DNA from: Chitinophagales bacterium
GTDB lineage: Bacteria > Bacteroidota > Bacteroidia > Chitinophagales > Chitinophagaceae
Direction of reading: 5' to 3'
NCBI GenBank assembly: GCA_013298665.1
Contig: JAAFIK010000008.1
Span: 1-64,000, forward strand
DNA length: 64,000 bases
Shown: positions 37,059 through 45,261 of the stretch, one piece after another
Layout of the letters: each line of letters opens with the position of its first letter
Numbering within the stretch: position 1 is the first letter of the stretch
Made by a program: the position numbers and the translations under genes
The notes under the pieces: model-generated
Database searches by the model: none
The model's input: only the letters and a program-made list of their open reading frames with translations
Told to the model about the DNA's origin: nothing

Positions 37059-38567
37059 ATGGGCAAATACATCGTTACAATAGCGCCGCCGACACCAAAC
37101 GGGAATCTTCACCTCGGACATATTTCGGGTCCTTTTCTTGCTGCAGATATCTTTAACCGTATCCGCAGACTTAAGAATGATGACGTTATTTTCGTTTGTT
37201 ATTCTGATGATTATCAGGATTATGTGGTACGTAAGGCAATGCAGCAAAACATGGGCAGGTTTGAGCTGGCCACGCATTTTGCCAACAGAATCGACGCGAC
37301 CTTAAAAAAAACAAATATTCACCTGGACTGGTTCCTGAAAGCTTACCAGAATGATTTCTATAAGGATGCCATCGCTTTCTTTTACAAAATGGCAGCCGAA
37401 AAAGGGGTATTGGCCAGTCGGGATTGTGAAGTGCCTTATTCGGCTGAGGATAATGTATATGGGTATGAAGCATTTGCACGGGGTACCTGCAATTATTGCG
37501 GTGAAGATTCTGATCCGAGTCAATGCGAGGCATGTGCCAATAGTCCGGTGATGGAAAAAATGGGTGACCTGCTTTCCATATTTTCCCAAAAGAAGATGGG
37601 CTTTGAAACGATTAACCGGGAGTACCTTCGGCTCGATCATTATAAGGATTACCTGAAAAATCATTTCAAGCGTAATATTGTGCGGGAGGAATTGCAACAG
37701 TTTGTACAGGAGGTAATCAGCAATGGTGAACTGGACTGGTATATTGATCGCCCCAGGGCCTATGGTATTGATGTGGAAATTAATGGCGAAACCAAGATCA
37801 TCCATACCTGGTTTTCCGGTCTTGCCGGTTACTATGCAGCAACAAAGGAGTATGCCCACCATATCGGTAACCCCGGGCTGCATGATGAATTCTGGAAATC
37901 GACTGATACCAGGATTGTTAACTTCCTTGGTTTTGACTGTTCCTTCAGCCATGCGATTGTTTACCCGTCATTGCTTTCGAATGCACCCGGCCATACGGCA
38001 AACTGGGCACCGATCACCAACCGGTTTCTTAAGCTGGAAGGCGGGGATTTTTCCACCAGCAGAGGCCACGCCATCTGGGTAGATGATATACTCGAGGAGG
38101 TGTCTTCTGATGCACTGCGTTATTATCTGGCTATTGTTTCACCTGAATACCAGGTTGAGAATTTCGAGAAACAAAAATTTATGGAATGGCTTGATCATTG
38201 GTTCAATCCGTTTATTGAACAGTTGGGTAACTATATGGAAAAGCATGCTGATGAATTTACAGCAATCAATTTTTCAGATGCCTCATCTTCTGCAGCAGCT
38301 TATTACCGTGATACCTGGAACCGCTATACAGAGTCAGCCACCTTTTCTATTGGAAAATTGGCGCAGTTGCAACAAGAGTTCCTGCAAACATTAAAATCAG
38401 CAATGGATGCGGGGCAGAGCGGACTTGGCTCACTGATACAGGTGTACCTTGTAATGGGCAAACCCATTCATCCTGAACTTTCAGAAAAATTAATCAGTCT
38501 GTATAACATTAAAGAACCGGTATTGGTAAACTGGTTGCTGACCGACAGCAACGTAAAGGTTAAGTAA
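37059..38567 (+). CDS. Methionyl-tRNA-synthetase-like (class I aaRS-fold) protein, probable hydrazine-forming partner rather than a housekeeping aaRS
   Basis: PPTPNGNLHLGHISGP (HIGH), CNYCGED...CEAC zinc knuckle, WFSGLAGYYA; KMSKS position reads DFSTSRG. Starts 2 nt after the cupin stop, inside the NRPS operon. Confidence 0.87.
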   Translation: MGKYIVTIAPPTPNGNLHLGHISGPFLAADIFNRIRRLKNDDVIFVCYSDDYQDYVVRKAMQQNMGRFELATHFANRIDATLKKTNIHLDWFLKAYQNDFYKDAIAFFYKMAAEKGVLASRDCEVPYSAEDNVYGYEAFARGTCNYCGEDSDPSQCEACANSPVMEKMGDLLSIFSQKKMGFETINREYLRLDHYKDYLKNHFKRNIVREELQQFVQEVISNGELDWYIDRPRAYGIDVEINGETKIIHTWFSGLAGYYAATKEYAHHIGNPGLHDEFWKSTDTRIVNFLGFDCSFSHAIVYPSLLSNAPGHTANWAPITNRFLKLEGGDFSTSRGHAIWVDDILEEVSSDALRYYLAIVSPEYQVENFEKQKFMEWLDHWFNPFIEQLGNYMEKHADEFTAINFSDASSSAAAYYRDTWNRYTESATFSIGKLAQLQQEFLQTLKSAMDAGQSGLGSLIQVYLVMGKPIHPELSEKLISLYNIKEPVLVNWLLTDSNVKVK

Positions 38568-38596
38568 TAACGAAAGCGATAAAAAATACAGACGGC

Positions 38597-39706
38597 ATGC
38601 AACATGGCTTTGATATTGTGATCATTGGCGGCGGCGTATATGGTGCGGCTTGTGCCTGGTTCCTGTCGCAGCACAATACCCGTGTGTTGCTGATCGAAAA
38701 AAACCGTGTAGGCACTTCCGGGGCTACAGGTGTGTCGAGAGGAATTGTAAGGGTATATGATCCGGATGATGACCTTGCAAGGGTCTCTATTGATGGAGCC
38801 CTGCAGCACCTTTACTGGGAAGAAAACAAATATCCGGGGCTTAATCCTTATTCAGCCAGTGGATTTGTATACCTGTTCAGTAAAGCAAAAGAGGCATCAA
38901 TGACGGCTGCTGTACAATGCTATGGCTCAGCAGATTACCCTATGGAAATACTTTCTGCTGCAACGATTGCCCGGCGCTTTCCCTGGCTTGATGTGAACGG
39001 CGACAAACTGGCGATATATGAGCAGTACGGAGGGTATGGTGATCCGAGGCTGACTGCCCTCAGTTTTATGACCGGCTTCCGGAATAACGGGGGAACGGTG
39101 TATGAAAATTGTGCGGTATCCGGTATTGAAGCCGGTACCCAGGATGGGTGGCAGGTCGTATTGCCGCATGGAAAAGTTTCGGCAAAAGTGGTACTGTTTA
39201 CCGCTGGAGGGCATACTAAAAAATTACTTCCTGCGCTTCCTTTATTTACAAGGTCTATTTCGTTGGCCCAGGTAACAGGAACTACGAGGCGTGTAAATAT
39301 GACGGTAGTGGACGAAGTCGTTGAAACCTATCTGCGTCCCGGAGATGGCGCAACCTTCTATTGCGGCAGCCAGGTATTTGAGTCGGTAGCAACTCCGGAT
39401 GACCTGCAGACTGGTAAACTTGATATCGTTACCGATGCCGTTACCAGGGTTGAAAAAGTATTGGGCAGACCTGTAGCCGGGGATGTTGTCAACCATTTTG
39501 ACGGACACGACTGTTATACAGATGCCAAACGTCCGATTGTCCAGTTTTTACCCGGGCATAAAGGTTTGTATGTTGCAACCGGTTTTTCCGGGCGGGGGTA
39601 TAAATGTGCCACTGAAATCAGCCGGCAGGTGGCACTTGAGATCAGTAATTATCTTGGTACCACCAATGAGCAGGGAAATGGTATTCACTGGCGACAAAAG
39701 TTGTGA
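38597..39706 (+). CDS. FAD-dependent oxidoreductase, DAO/glycine-oxidase family
   Basis: FDIVIIGGGVYGAACAWFLSQHNTRVLLIEKNRVGTSGATGVSRGIVR and C-terminal GLYVATGFSGRGYKCATEISRQVA. Confidence 0.88.
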   Translation: MQHGFDIVIIGGGVYGAACAWFLSQHNTRVLLIEKNRVGTSGATGVSRGIVRVYDPDDDLARVSIDGALQHLYWEENKYPGLNPYSASGFVYLFSKAKEASMTAAVQCYGSADYPMEILSAATIARRFPWLDVNGDKLAIYEQYGGYGDPRLTALSFMTGFRNNGGTVYENCAVSGIEAGTQDGWQVVLPHGKVSAKVVLFTAGGHTKKLLPALPLFTRSISLAQVTGTTRRVNMTVVDEVVETYLRPGDGATFYCGSQVFESVATPDDLQTGKLDIVTDAVTRVEKVLGRPVAGDVVNHFDGHDCYTDAKRPIVQFLPGHKGLYVATGFSGRGYKCATEISRQVALEISNYLGTTNEQGNGIHWRQKL

Positions 39707-39714
39707 TCAACTAC

Positions 39715-40710
39715 ATGAAGAAAAAAATATACAAAGCAGGTATTGTTGCGGATCTTTCCCCCAACGGATCTATTCACCAGCAAACATTTTTGCGTGCAAT
39801 GGAGATGGCGGGCAAAAAAATGGATTTATCCGCGGCCGGCATTGACCTTGTATGGGAAAATGATAAAGCTACTTACGAGGGTGGACAGGCATCATCAAAG
39901 ATACTGGTCAAAAAGAAAGCAGATATCGTGCTGGGGCATTTTGCTTCAGCAGCAGCTAAAGGGGCGCTGCCTTCTTATGAAGAAAAGGGGATACCCTTAT
40001 TGCTGCCGGCTGCTACTGCCGATAGTCTTACCACCGATTTTCAGTCCGCTTTCCGTATATGTTCCCGGGATAGTTTTCTGGTTAAGTTCATGGTTAACTG
40101 CCTGCGAAAAAAAGGTGTTCAGACCGTTTTTGTTGATCATGATGGCAGCATACATGGTAAAGCACTTTCAGGTAATATTATCAATAGCCTTAAACGGAGC
40201 CGGTCGGTAAGACTTGCAAGCCATGAAGCGGATGCTGCTGACATCATCTTTGTCGGTTCCTATACAAATAGTATCGCTTTTGCTCAAAAGCTGAAAGCGG
40301 GTGGAGGCGGACAATGCCTGTACTTTACAGATGATGTTGTTCATGCTGATTTGGGTAAAGCCATCGGGAAAGCGGCTAATAAGATTTATGTATTTGGGTA
40401 TGACGATTACAGGGACAGGCCATCGGCTGCATCCTGTATTGCTGATTACCATAAGCGCTGGAAGCAATATCCCAATACCTATTACCTGGAAACTTACGCA
40501 GCGGTGCAGGTATTGTACCAGGCCGTCGAAAAGCTGCGTGAAACCGGTGGCAGTAACCTGGGCTCAATATTATGCCAGTACCGTTGGGATACCGTTGTGG
40601 GCAAATTCCGGTTTGGTATTGCGGGAGAAAGTAAGGTCAATAATTTTGCACTATGGGTATTACAGGGTAAAAAATTGGTCAAAGACAAAAATCAACCAAA
40701 GTTGTCCTGA
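39715..40710 (+). CDS. Type I periplasmic-binding-protein-like (LivJ/AmiC-type) protein without an evident signal peptide
   Basis: ADIVLGHFASAAAKGALPSYEEKGIPLLLPAATAD...TYYLETYAAVQVLYQAVEKL; N-terminus MKKKIYKAGIVADLSPNG runs straight into the fold. Confidence 0.7.
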   Translation: MKKKIYKAGIVADLSPNGSIHQQTFLRAMEMAGKKMDLSAAGIDLVWENDKATYEGGQASSKILVKKKADIVLGHFASAAAKGALPSYEEKGIPLLLPAATADSLTTDFQSAFRICSRDSFLVKFMVNCLRKKGVQTVFVDHDGSIHGKALSGNIINSLKRSRSVRLASHEADAADIIFVGSYTNSIAFAQKLKAGGGGQCLYFTDDVVHADLGKAIGKAANKIYVFGYDDYRDRPSAASCIADYHKRWKQYPNTYYLETYAAVQVLYQAVEKLRETGGSNLGSILCQYRWDTVVGKFRFGIAGESKVNNFALWVLQGKKLVKDKNQPKLS

Positions 40711-40740
40711 TATGTCCCAAAAATCTTACAATATTGCACT

Positions 40741-41055
40741 ATGATATTATCAGCAGCCAACGCAGCAGAACAATTGGAAGAAGCAAAAAAACTTTTTCTT
40801 GTCCTTTTTGAGAATGAGTCGATGCTGGCAGAGATTTATAAGCCACACAAAATAGATTTACAGCAGCCTCATGATCAGGATGAAGTGTATGTTGTGATTA
40901 ATGGCAGCGGACGTTTTGTGCTGGAAGATCAGGTGAGCGATTTCAAAACGGGCGATTTCATTTTTGTGAAAGCCGGCCAGCGGCATCGCTTTCAGGATTT
41001 TACTCCTGATTTTTCCACATGGGTAATCTTTCTGAAAAAGCCCAAAGAGGTATAA
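40741..41055 (+). CDS. Cupin-domain protein (second)
   Basis: PHDQDEVYVVINGSGRFVLEDQVSDFKTGDFIFVKAGQRHRFQDF. Confidence 0.85.
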   Translation: MILSAANAAEQLEEAKKLFLVLFENESMLAEIYKPHKIDLQQPHDQDEVYVVINGSGRFVLEDQVSDFKTGDFIFVKAGQRHRFQDFTPDFSTWVIFLKKPKEV

Positions 41056-41113
41056 TGAGCAGTAATAAACTTGTAAACCAGTATAAGTAAACCGATTATA
41101 AAACAATTATTAT

Positions 41114-41563
41114 ATGATGATGATCCGGAAAGCTTCGATGGACGATATAGATCAATTGGCTAATCTTTTTGATTTGTACCGGATATTTTACGAGCGCCCA
41201 TCAGATATTGAAGGCAGTAAGCGTTTCCTGTCTGCGCGTATGGGGAAGGGCGAATCGGAAATATATGTGGCCGCTGAAGAAACCGGGCTGCTGACCGGAT
41301 TTGTACAGTTATATCCCGTCTTTTCTTCTACCCGGATGACCCGACTCTGGTTGCTCAACGACTTGTATGTGCTGGAAAGCTACCGGGGCAAGGGAATATC
41401 CATTCAATTGATTGATCAGGCCAAACAATTAGTGGCGGATACTGGTGCCTGTGGAATGTATCTCGAAACGGCAAAATCAAATTTAATCGGGAACAGGCTT
41501 TATCCGAGAACGGATTTTGTGGTTGATGAAGACCACAATTATTATTACTGGTCTAAAGGGTAA
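41114..41563 (+). CDS. GNAT-family N-acetyltransferase
   Basis: LWLLNDLYVLESYRGKGISIQLIDQAKQLVADTGACGMYLET acetyl-CoA-binding motif. Confidence 0.82.
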   Translation: MMMIRKASMDDIDQLANLFDLYRIFYERPSDIEGSKRFLSARMGKGESEIYVAAEETGLLTGFVQLYPVFSSTRMTRLWLLNDLYVLESYRGKGISIQLIDQAKQLVADTGACGMYLETAKSNLIGNRLYPRTDFVVDEDHNYYYWSKG

Positions 41564-41621
41564 AAAACATAGTGAGATACCCGTATATTTGTAAACGAAA
41601 AGCAAGACCCCATCACATACC

Positions 41622-42221
41622 GTGAAAAAAAATGTTGCCATATTAGTGTTTGAAGACGCAGAAGTACTGGACTTTGCCGGTCCATTCGAAGTATTTTCTG
41701 TGGCTTCTCAGCTCAACGATCATTCATTATTCAACGTTTTTACGGTAAGTAAGCAGAAGAACCCGGTTCGGTCTATCAACGGACTGTCGGTTAACCCTGA
41801 TTATTCTTTCCGAAGTGCTCCTGCAATTGATATCCTGATTATAGCCGGAGGTACCGGTACAAAAGCCCTTTTGCAGGATAAATCTTATCTCAACTGGGTA
41901 AAACGTGTACATACACAAACAGAATTGACGCTTAGTATTTGCTCTGGTGCGCGCCTGCTCGGGAAATTAGGCTTGCTTGATGGTATTGAATATGCCACCC
42001 ATCATTCGGTATATGACCATGTGGAAGAGATTGCACCCATGGGTATTCCTGCTAAGGCAAAGCGATATGCAGCAGGGGGGAAAATCTACACCTCCGGTGG
42101 TATCTCTGCAGGAATTGATCTTTCTTTCCATATTATCGAAAAGCTGCATGGTAAAAAGGTTGCTCAGCAAACCGCCGAGTATATGGAATACCATCGCAAC
42201 GGATATGCTGAAAAAGTATAA
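41622..42221 (+). CDS. DJ-1/PfpI family protein
   Basis: VAILVFEDAEVLDFAGPFEVFSVA...LIIAGGTG...LSICSGARLLGKLGLLDG. Confidence 0.82.
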   Translation: MKKNVAILVFEDAEVLDFAGPFEVFSVASQLNDHSLFNVFTVSKQKNPVRSINGLSVNPDYSFRSAPAIDILIIAGGTGTKALLQDKSYLNWVKRVHTQTELTLSICSGARLLGKLGLLDGIEYATHHSVYDHVEEIAPMGIPAKAKRYAAGGKIYTSGGISAGIDLSFHIIEKLHGKKVAQQTAEYMEYHRNGYAEKV

Positions 42222-42298
42222 TGCCCTGATCTGGCGATCACCCCCGAGACCCCTGAATCCGCTATAACCACATTAGTGAACGCTATTGACTTATTGTT

Positions 42299-43921
42299 AT
42301 GTTAAAGAAAAAATTTCTGATACGCATCCTGCTCATTGCATTGGTTTCGGGGTTGAGTAACTTCCTGTACCTCCGGCTGATGAATGCCATTATCCAGATG
42401 GTAATGGAAAAGCGCTATACAACAGTGGATATATCCTATGTTGTAATTTTTACACTCACGCTTATTGTTACGATCTGGTCGAGGCGCGAACTTGCAGTGC
42501 GGGTAATTTATTCCTCCCAGCGCATGTTCTGGAACTACCGGAATGAAATATTGTCCATCACCCTGAATGCCAATTATTCGGAGTTCAGGAAAAGAAAGTT
42601 TGATATACAGTCGGCACTGGTGTTTGATGTTGACGTACTTACCCAGGCATCGCTCAATATTATCGTATTTCTTACTTCTGCCATTACCACGATTGCCTGT
42701 CTCACCTATATGGCCTTCCTGTCGCTGCCCCTTTTCCTGCTTACCCTCGGGGTATCTGCACTCGGCATCATTGTTTACCAGATTGGCACGATGGGTAATA
42801 ATAAGAAATTTGTAAAAACCCGGGAATATGAAAGTAAGTTCATGTTTTACTTCAATGCCATACTCAACGGGTTTAAAGAAATTAAGATTAACCCTTCCAA
42901 TGGTAATAATATTTTAAAAAGTAAAATCAATCCCATTGCCAATAACTCCTACGAAAATAATACAGGTGCTTTTGTAGGCTTTCTGAACAACCAGACCATT
43001 GGCCAGGTATTGTTTTATGTACTGATTGCCAGTATACTGCTTTTTTTCAGTGTAAAACTGAGTGTATCTTCTACCGACACGATCAACTTTTTGTTTATCC
43101 TTATGGCTTTGCTCGCAGCGATTGAAGCCATAATGGTTCTTCTGCCCGGGCTGATGCGTGCCAAGGTATCAATGAACCGGCTGGTCAACCTGCGCAAGGA
43201 AATTGTTACCGATATCAATGCCAGTAAGGAGTACACCGTTACCAAGGAAGAATTCGATAGCATCAGTCTCAAAAATATCACCTACCGGTATGAAGATGCC
43301 AATAAAGAAGTGAGTTTTGAAATTGGCCCCATCAGTCTGCACATCGAAAAAAATGATGTCATCTTTATCTATGGTGGCAATGGCAGTGGTAAAACCACAT
43401 TGGTTTTGTCGCTGCTGGGTTTGCAGGAACCCCATTCCGGTACTTTTTATTTCAATGGTGTTCCTGTTGATGAGGAGAGCATGAAAAAATACAAATCGCT
43501 CTATTCTGTTGTATTCAACGATTTTTATCTCTTTGACGAGTTTTACAGTGTAAAAAAATTGGACGTTGAAAAAGCAAATGCATACCTGCATCTATTTGAA
43601 ATTGAAGAGAAAGTAAGCATTGTGGATAATCACTTTTCTACTATTGAACTTTCAACCGGTCAGCGTAAACGCCTGGCACTTATCACTGCGCTGCTTGAAA
43701 ATAAACCTGTACTCGTGCTGGATGAATGGGCAGCCGACCAGGATCCGCATTTCCGCCGTAAGTTTTACCAGGATATTGTACCCAGCCTTAAGGAAGATGG
43801 ATTTACCATCATTGCCATTACCCATGATGATGCCTACTATCACCACGCTGATAAGCTCTATAAGATGGAGTATGGCAAATTAATAGACGAAAGCAAGGCA
43901 TATATAAAAAGTTACGCATAA
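42299..43921 (+). CDS. Peptide/siderophore-type export ABC transporter, fused TMD-NBD (PvdE/SyrD-like)
   Basis: Walker A IYGGNGSGKTTL; signature LSTGQRKRLALITALLENKPVLVLDEWAADQDPHFRR is characteristic of the PvdE/SyrD family. Confidence 0.88.
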   Translation: MLKKKFLIRILLIALVSGLSNFLYLRLMNAIIQMVMEKRYTTVDISYVVIFTLTLIVTIWSRRELAVRVIYSSQRMFWNYRNEILSITLNANYSEFRKRKFDIQSALVFDVDVLTQASLNIIVFLTSAITTIACLTYMAFLSLPLFLLTLGVSALGIIVYQIGTMGNNKKFVKTREYESKFMFYFNAILNGFKEIKINPSNGNNILKSKINPIANNSYENNTGAFVGFLNNQTIGQVLFYVLIASILLFFSVKLSVSSTDTINFLFILMALLAAIEAIMVLLPGLMRAKVSMNRLVNLRKEIVTDINASKEYTVTKEEFDSISLKNITYRYEDANKEVSFEIGPISLHIEKNDVIFIYGGNGSGKTTLVLSLLGLQEPHSGTFYFNGVPVDEESMKKYKSLYSVVFNDFYLFDEFYSVKKLDVEKANAYLHLFEIEEKVSIVDNHFSTIELSTGQRKRLALITALLENKPVLVLDEWAADQDPHFRRKFYQDIVPSLKEDGFTIIAITHDDAYYHHADKLYKMEYGKLIDESKAYIKSYA

Positions 43922-43924
43922 GGG

Positions 43925-44641
43925 ATGACAACAGATAAACCAAAGATATTCATACTCCACCATGCGGGTGGTAACGCTTATTCATACCAATTTCTGCTAC
44001 CGCACCTGAGCGATAGTTTCGATGTAGAGTTGCTCGAATTGCCGGGACGGGGGAAACGTCTTAAAGAGAAACTGCTTTATACCGAAAAAGAAGCGGTGCA
44101 GGACTATGTCGACCAGATCAGCCGGAAGGCCGGAGATGAACCATTTATGATGTATGGCCATAGTATGGGGGCTCTGCTCAGTCCGGCTATCATACGTGAC
44201 CTCAATGCCATCGGCCGATCTCCTGTTTGTCTGGTCGTAAGCGGCAGCCAGGGCTTTCTGCTGCCGGAAGAACCCCGCAAATACAGTTTCAGCAAGGAGG
44301 AGCTTGTTGCCGACCTGAGGCGTATGGGCGGTGTTCCCGATGCCTTTCTTGAAAATAAGGCACTGTTTGATTTTTTTGAGCCGGTTATGCGGGCTGATTT
44401 CGAAACCCTTGATCTGCACGACTGGCATGCCAATCCTCCGCATATCCATACGCCCATTTATGCCGTCATGGGCGATAAGGAAAAGTACGCCAGTGGCATT
44501 GGCAACTGGAAAAAGTATACGGATGGTGATTTTAATTCAGAAATTGTAGAGGGGGGGCATTTTTTTATATTTGATATTCCTGTTAAATTGGCCGCTATCA
44601 TAAAGCAATGCTATGACCGATATTTGGTACACAAGGATTGA
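43925..44641 (+). CDS. Type II thioesterase
   Basis: LHHAGGNAYSYQFLLPHL...LELPGRGKRL...MYGHSMGALL...GGHFFIFD. Confidence 0.9.
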   Translation: MTTDKPKIFILHHAGGNAYSYQFLLPHLSDSFDVELLELPGRGKRLKEKLLYTEKEAVQDYVDQISRKAGDEPFMMYGHSMGALLSPAIIRDLNAIGRSPVCLVVSGSQGFLLPEEPRKYSFSKEELVADLRRMGGVPDAFLENKALFDFFEPVMRADFETLDLHDWHANPPHIHTPIYAVMGDKEKYASGIGNWKKYTDGDFNSEIVEGGHFFIFDIPVKLAAIIKQCYDRYLVHKD

Positions 44642-45257
44642 TACGATCAGCGAAACTGCTTTTGATCGCTATAAGCAGGAGTTGGGGCCGCGATTTGCAA
44701 GCGAGATTGACCGTTACAAATTAGTAACAGACAGGCAAAGCAGGATTGTGGCCCGGAAAATGATCGGCCTGTATCTTATGCAGCATGGGTTGGGTGACGG
44801 AAGTTTTGACCTGCTCCTTGACGCGTATAAAAAACCGTATCTTGAATCAGGCCCACATTTCAATATTTCACATTCCGGCCATTTTGTACTGGTGTCTTTT
44901 TCCGATCAACCGGTTGGTGTTGATGTAGAAGAAAAAAAGGAACTTGAATGGGAGTCCATTGCGGCAATGATGCACGAAGAGGAACAGCATTGCCTTGGAT
45001 TACTGGAAGAAACGACAGACATTTTTTTCCGCATCTGGGCCAGAAAAGAGGCTTTTCTGAAAGCCGTTGGCAGTGGTATCCTGAATGGCATTGGTGAAGA
45101 CTGTGTGCTTGATGACCTGCTCGAAAAAGAAGGAAAGATCTGGCACCTTCGTGATGTGGAGATTGATGCCGGCTATGCGGCAGCAGTCTGCACGCCATAC
45201 AGCAGCGATCGTGAAACCAATGTGACAGTAACCAATATTAACCCGTTGTTAAAATAA
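44613..45257 (+). CDS. Sfp-type 4'-phosphopantetheinyl transferase
   Basis: FNISHSGHFVLVSFSDQPVGVDVEEKKELEWESIA...IWARKEAFLKAVGSG. Confidence 0.9.
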   Translation: MTDIWYTRIDTISETAFDRYKQELGPRFASEIDRYKLVTDRQSRIVARKMIGLYLMQHGLGDGSFDLLLDAYKKPYLESGPHFNISHSGHFVLVSFSDQPVGVDVEEKKELEWESIAAMMHEEEQHCLGLLEETTDIFFRIWARKEAFLKAVGSGILNGIGEDCVLDDLLEKEGKIWHLRDVEIDAGYAAAVCTPYSSDRETNVTVTNINPLLK

Positions 45258-45261
45258 TATA

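Noticed and set aside
37059-38567. Annotating the MetRS-like gene as a housekeeping methionyl-tRNA synthetase or antibiotic-resistant duplicate
   Set aside because: Its placement directly after a cupin and N-monooxygenase inside an NRPS operon and its altered KMSKS loop fit the hydrazine-forming family better. A resistant-target role cannot be fully excluded without a genome search.
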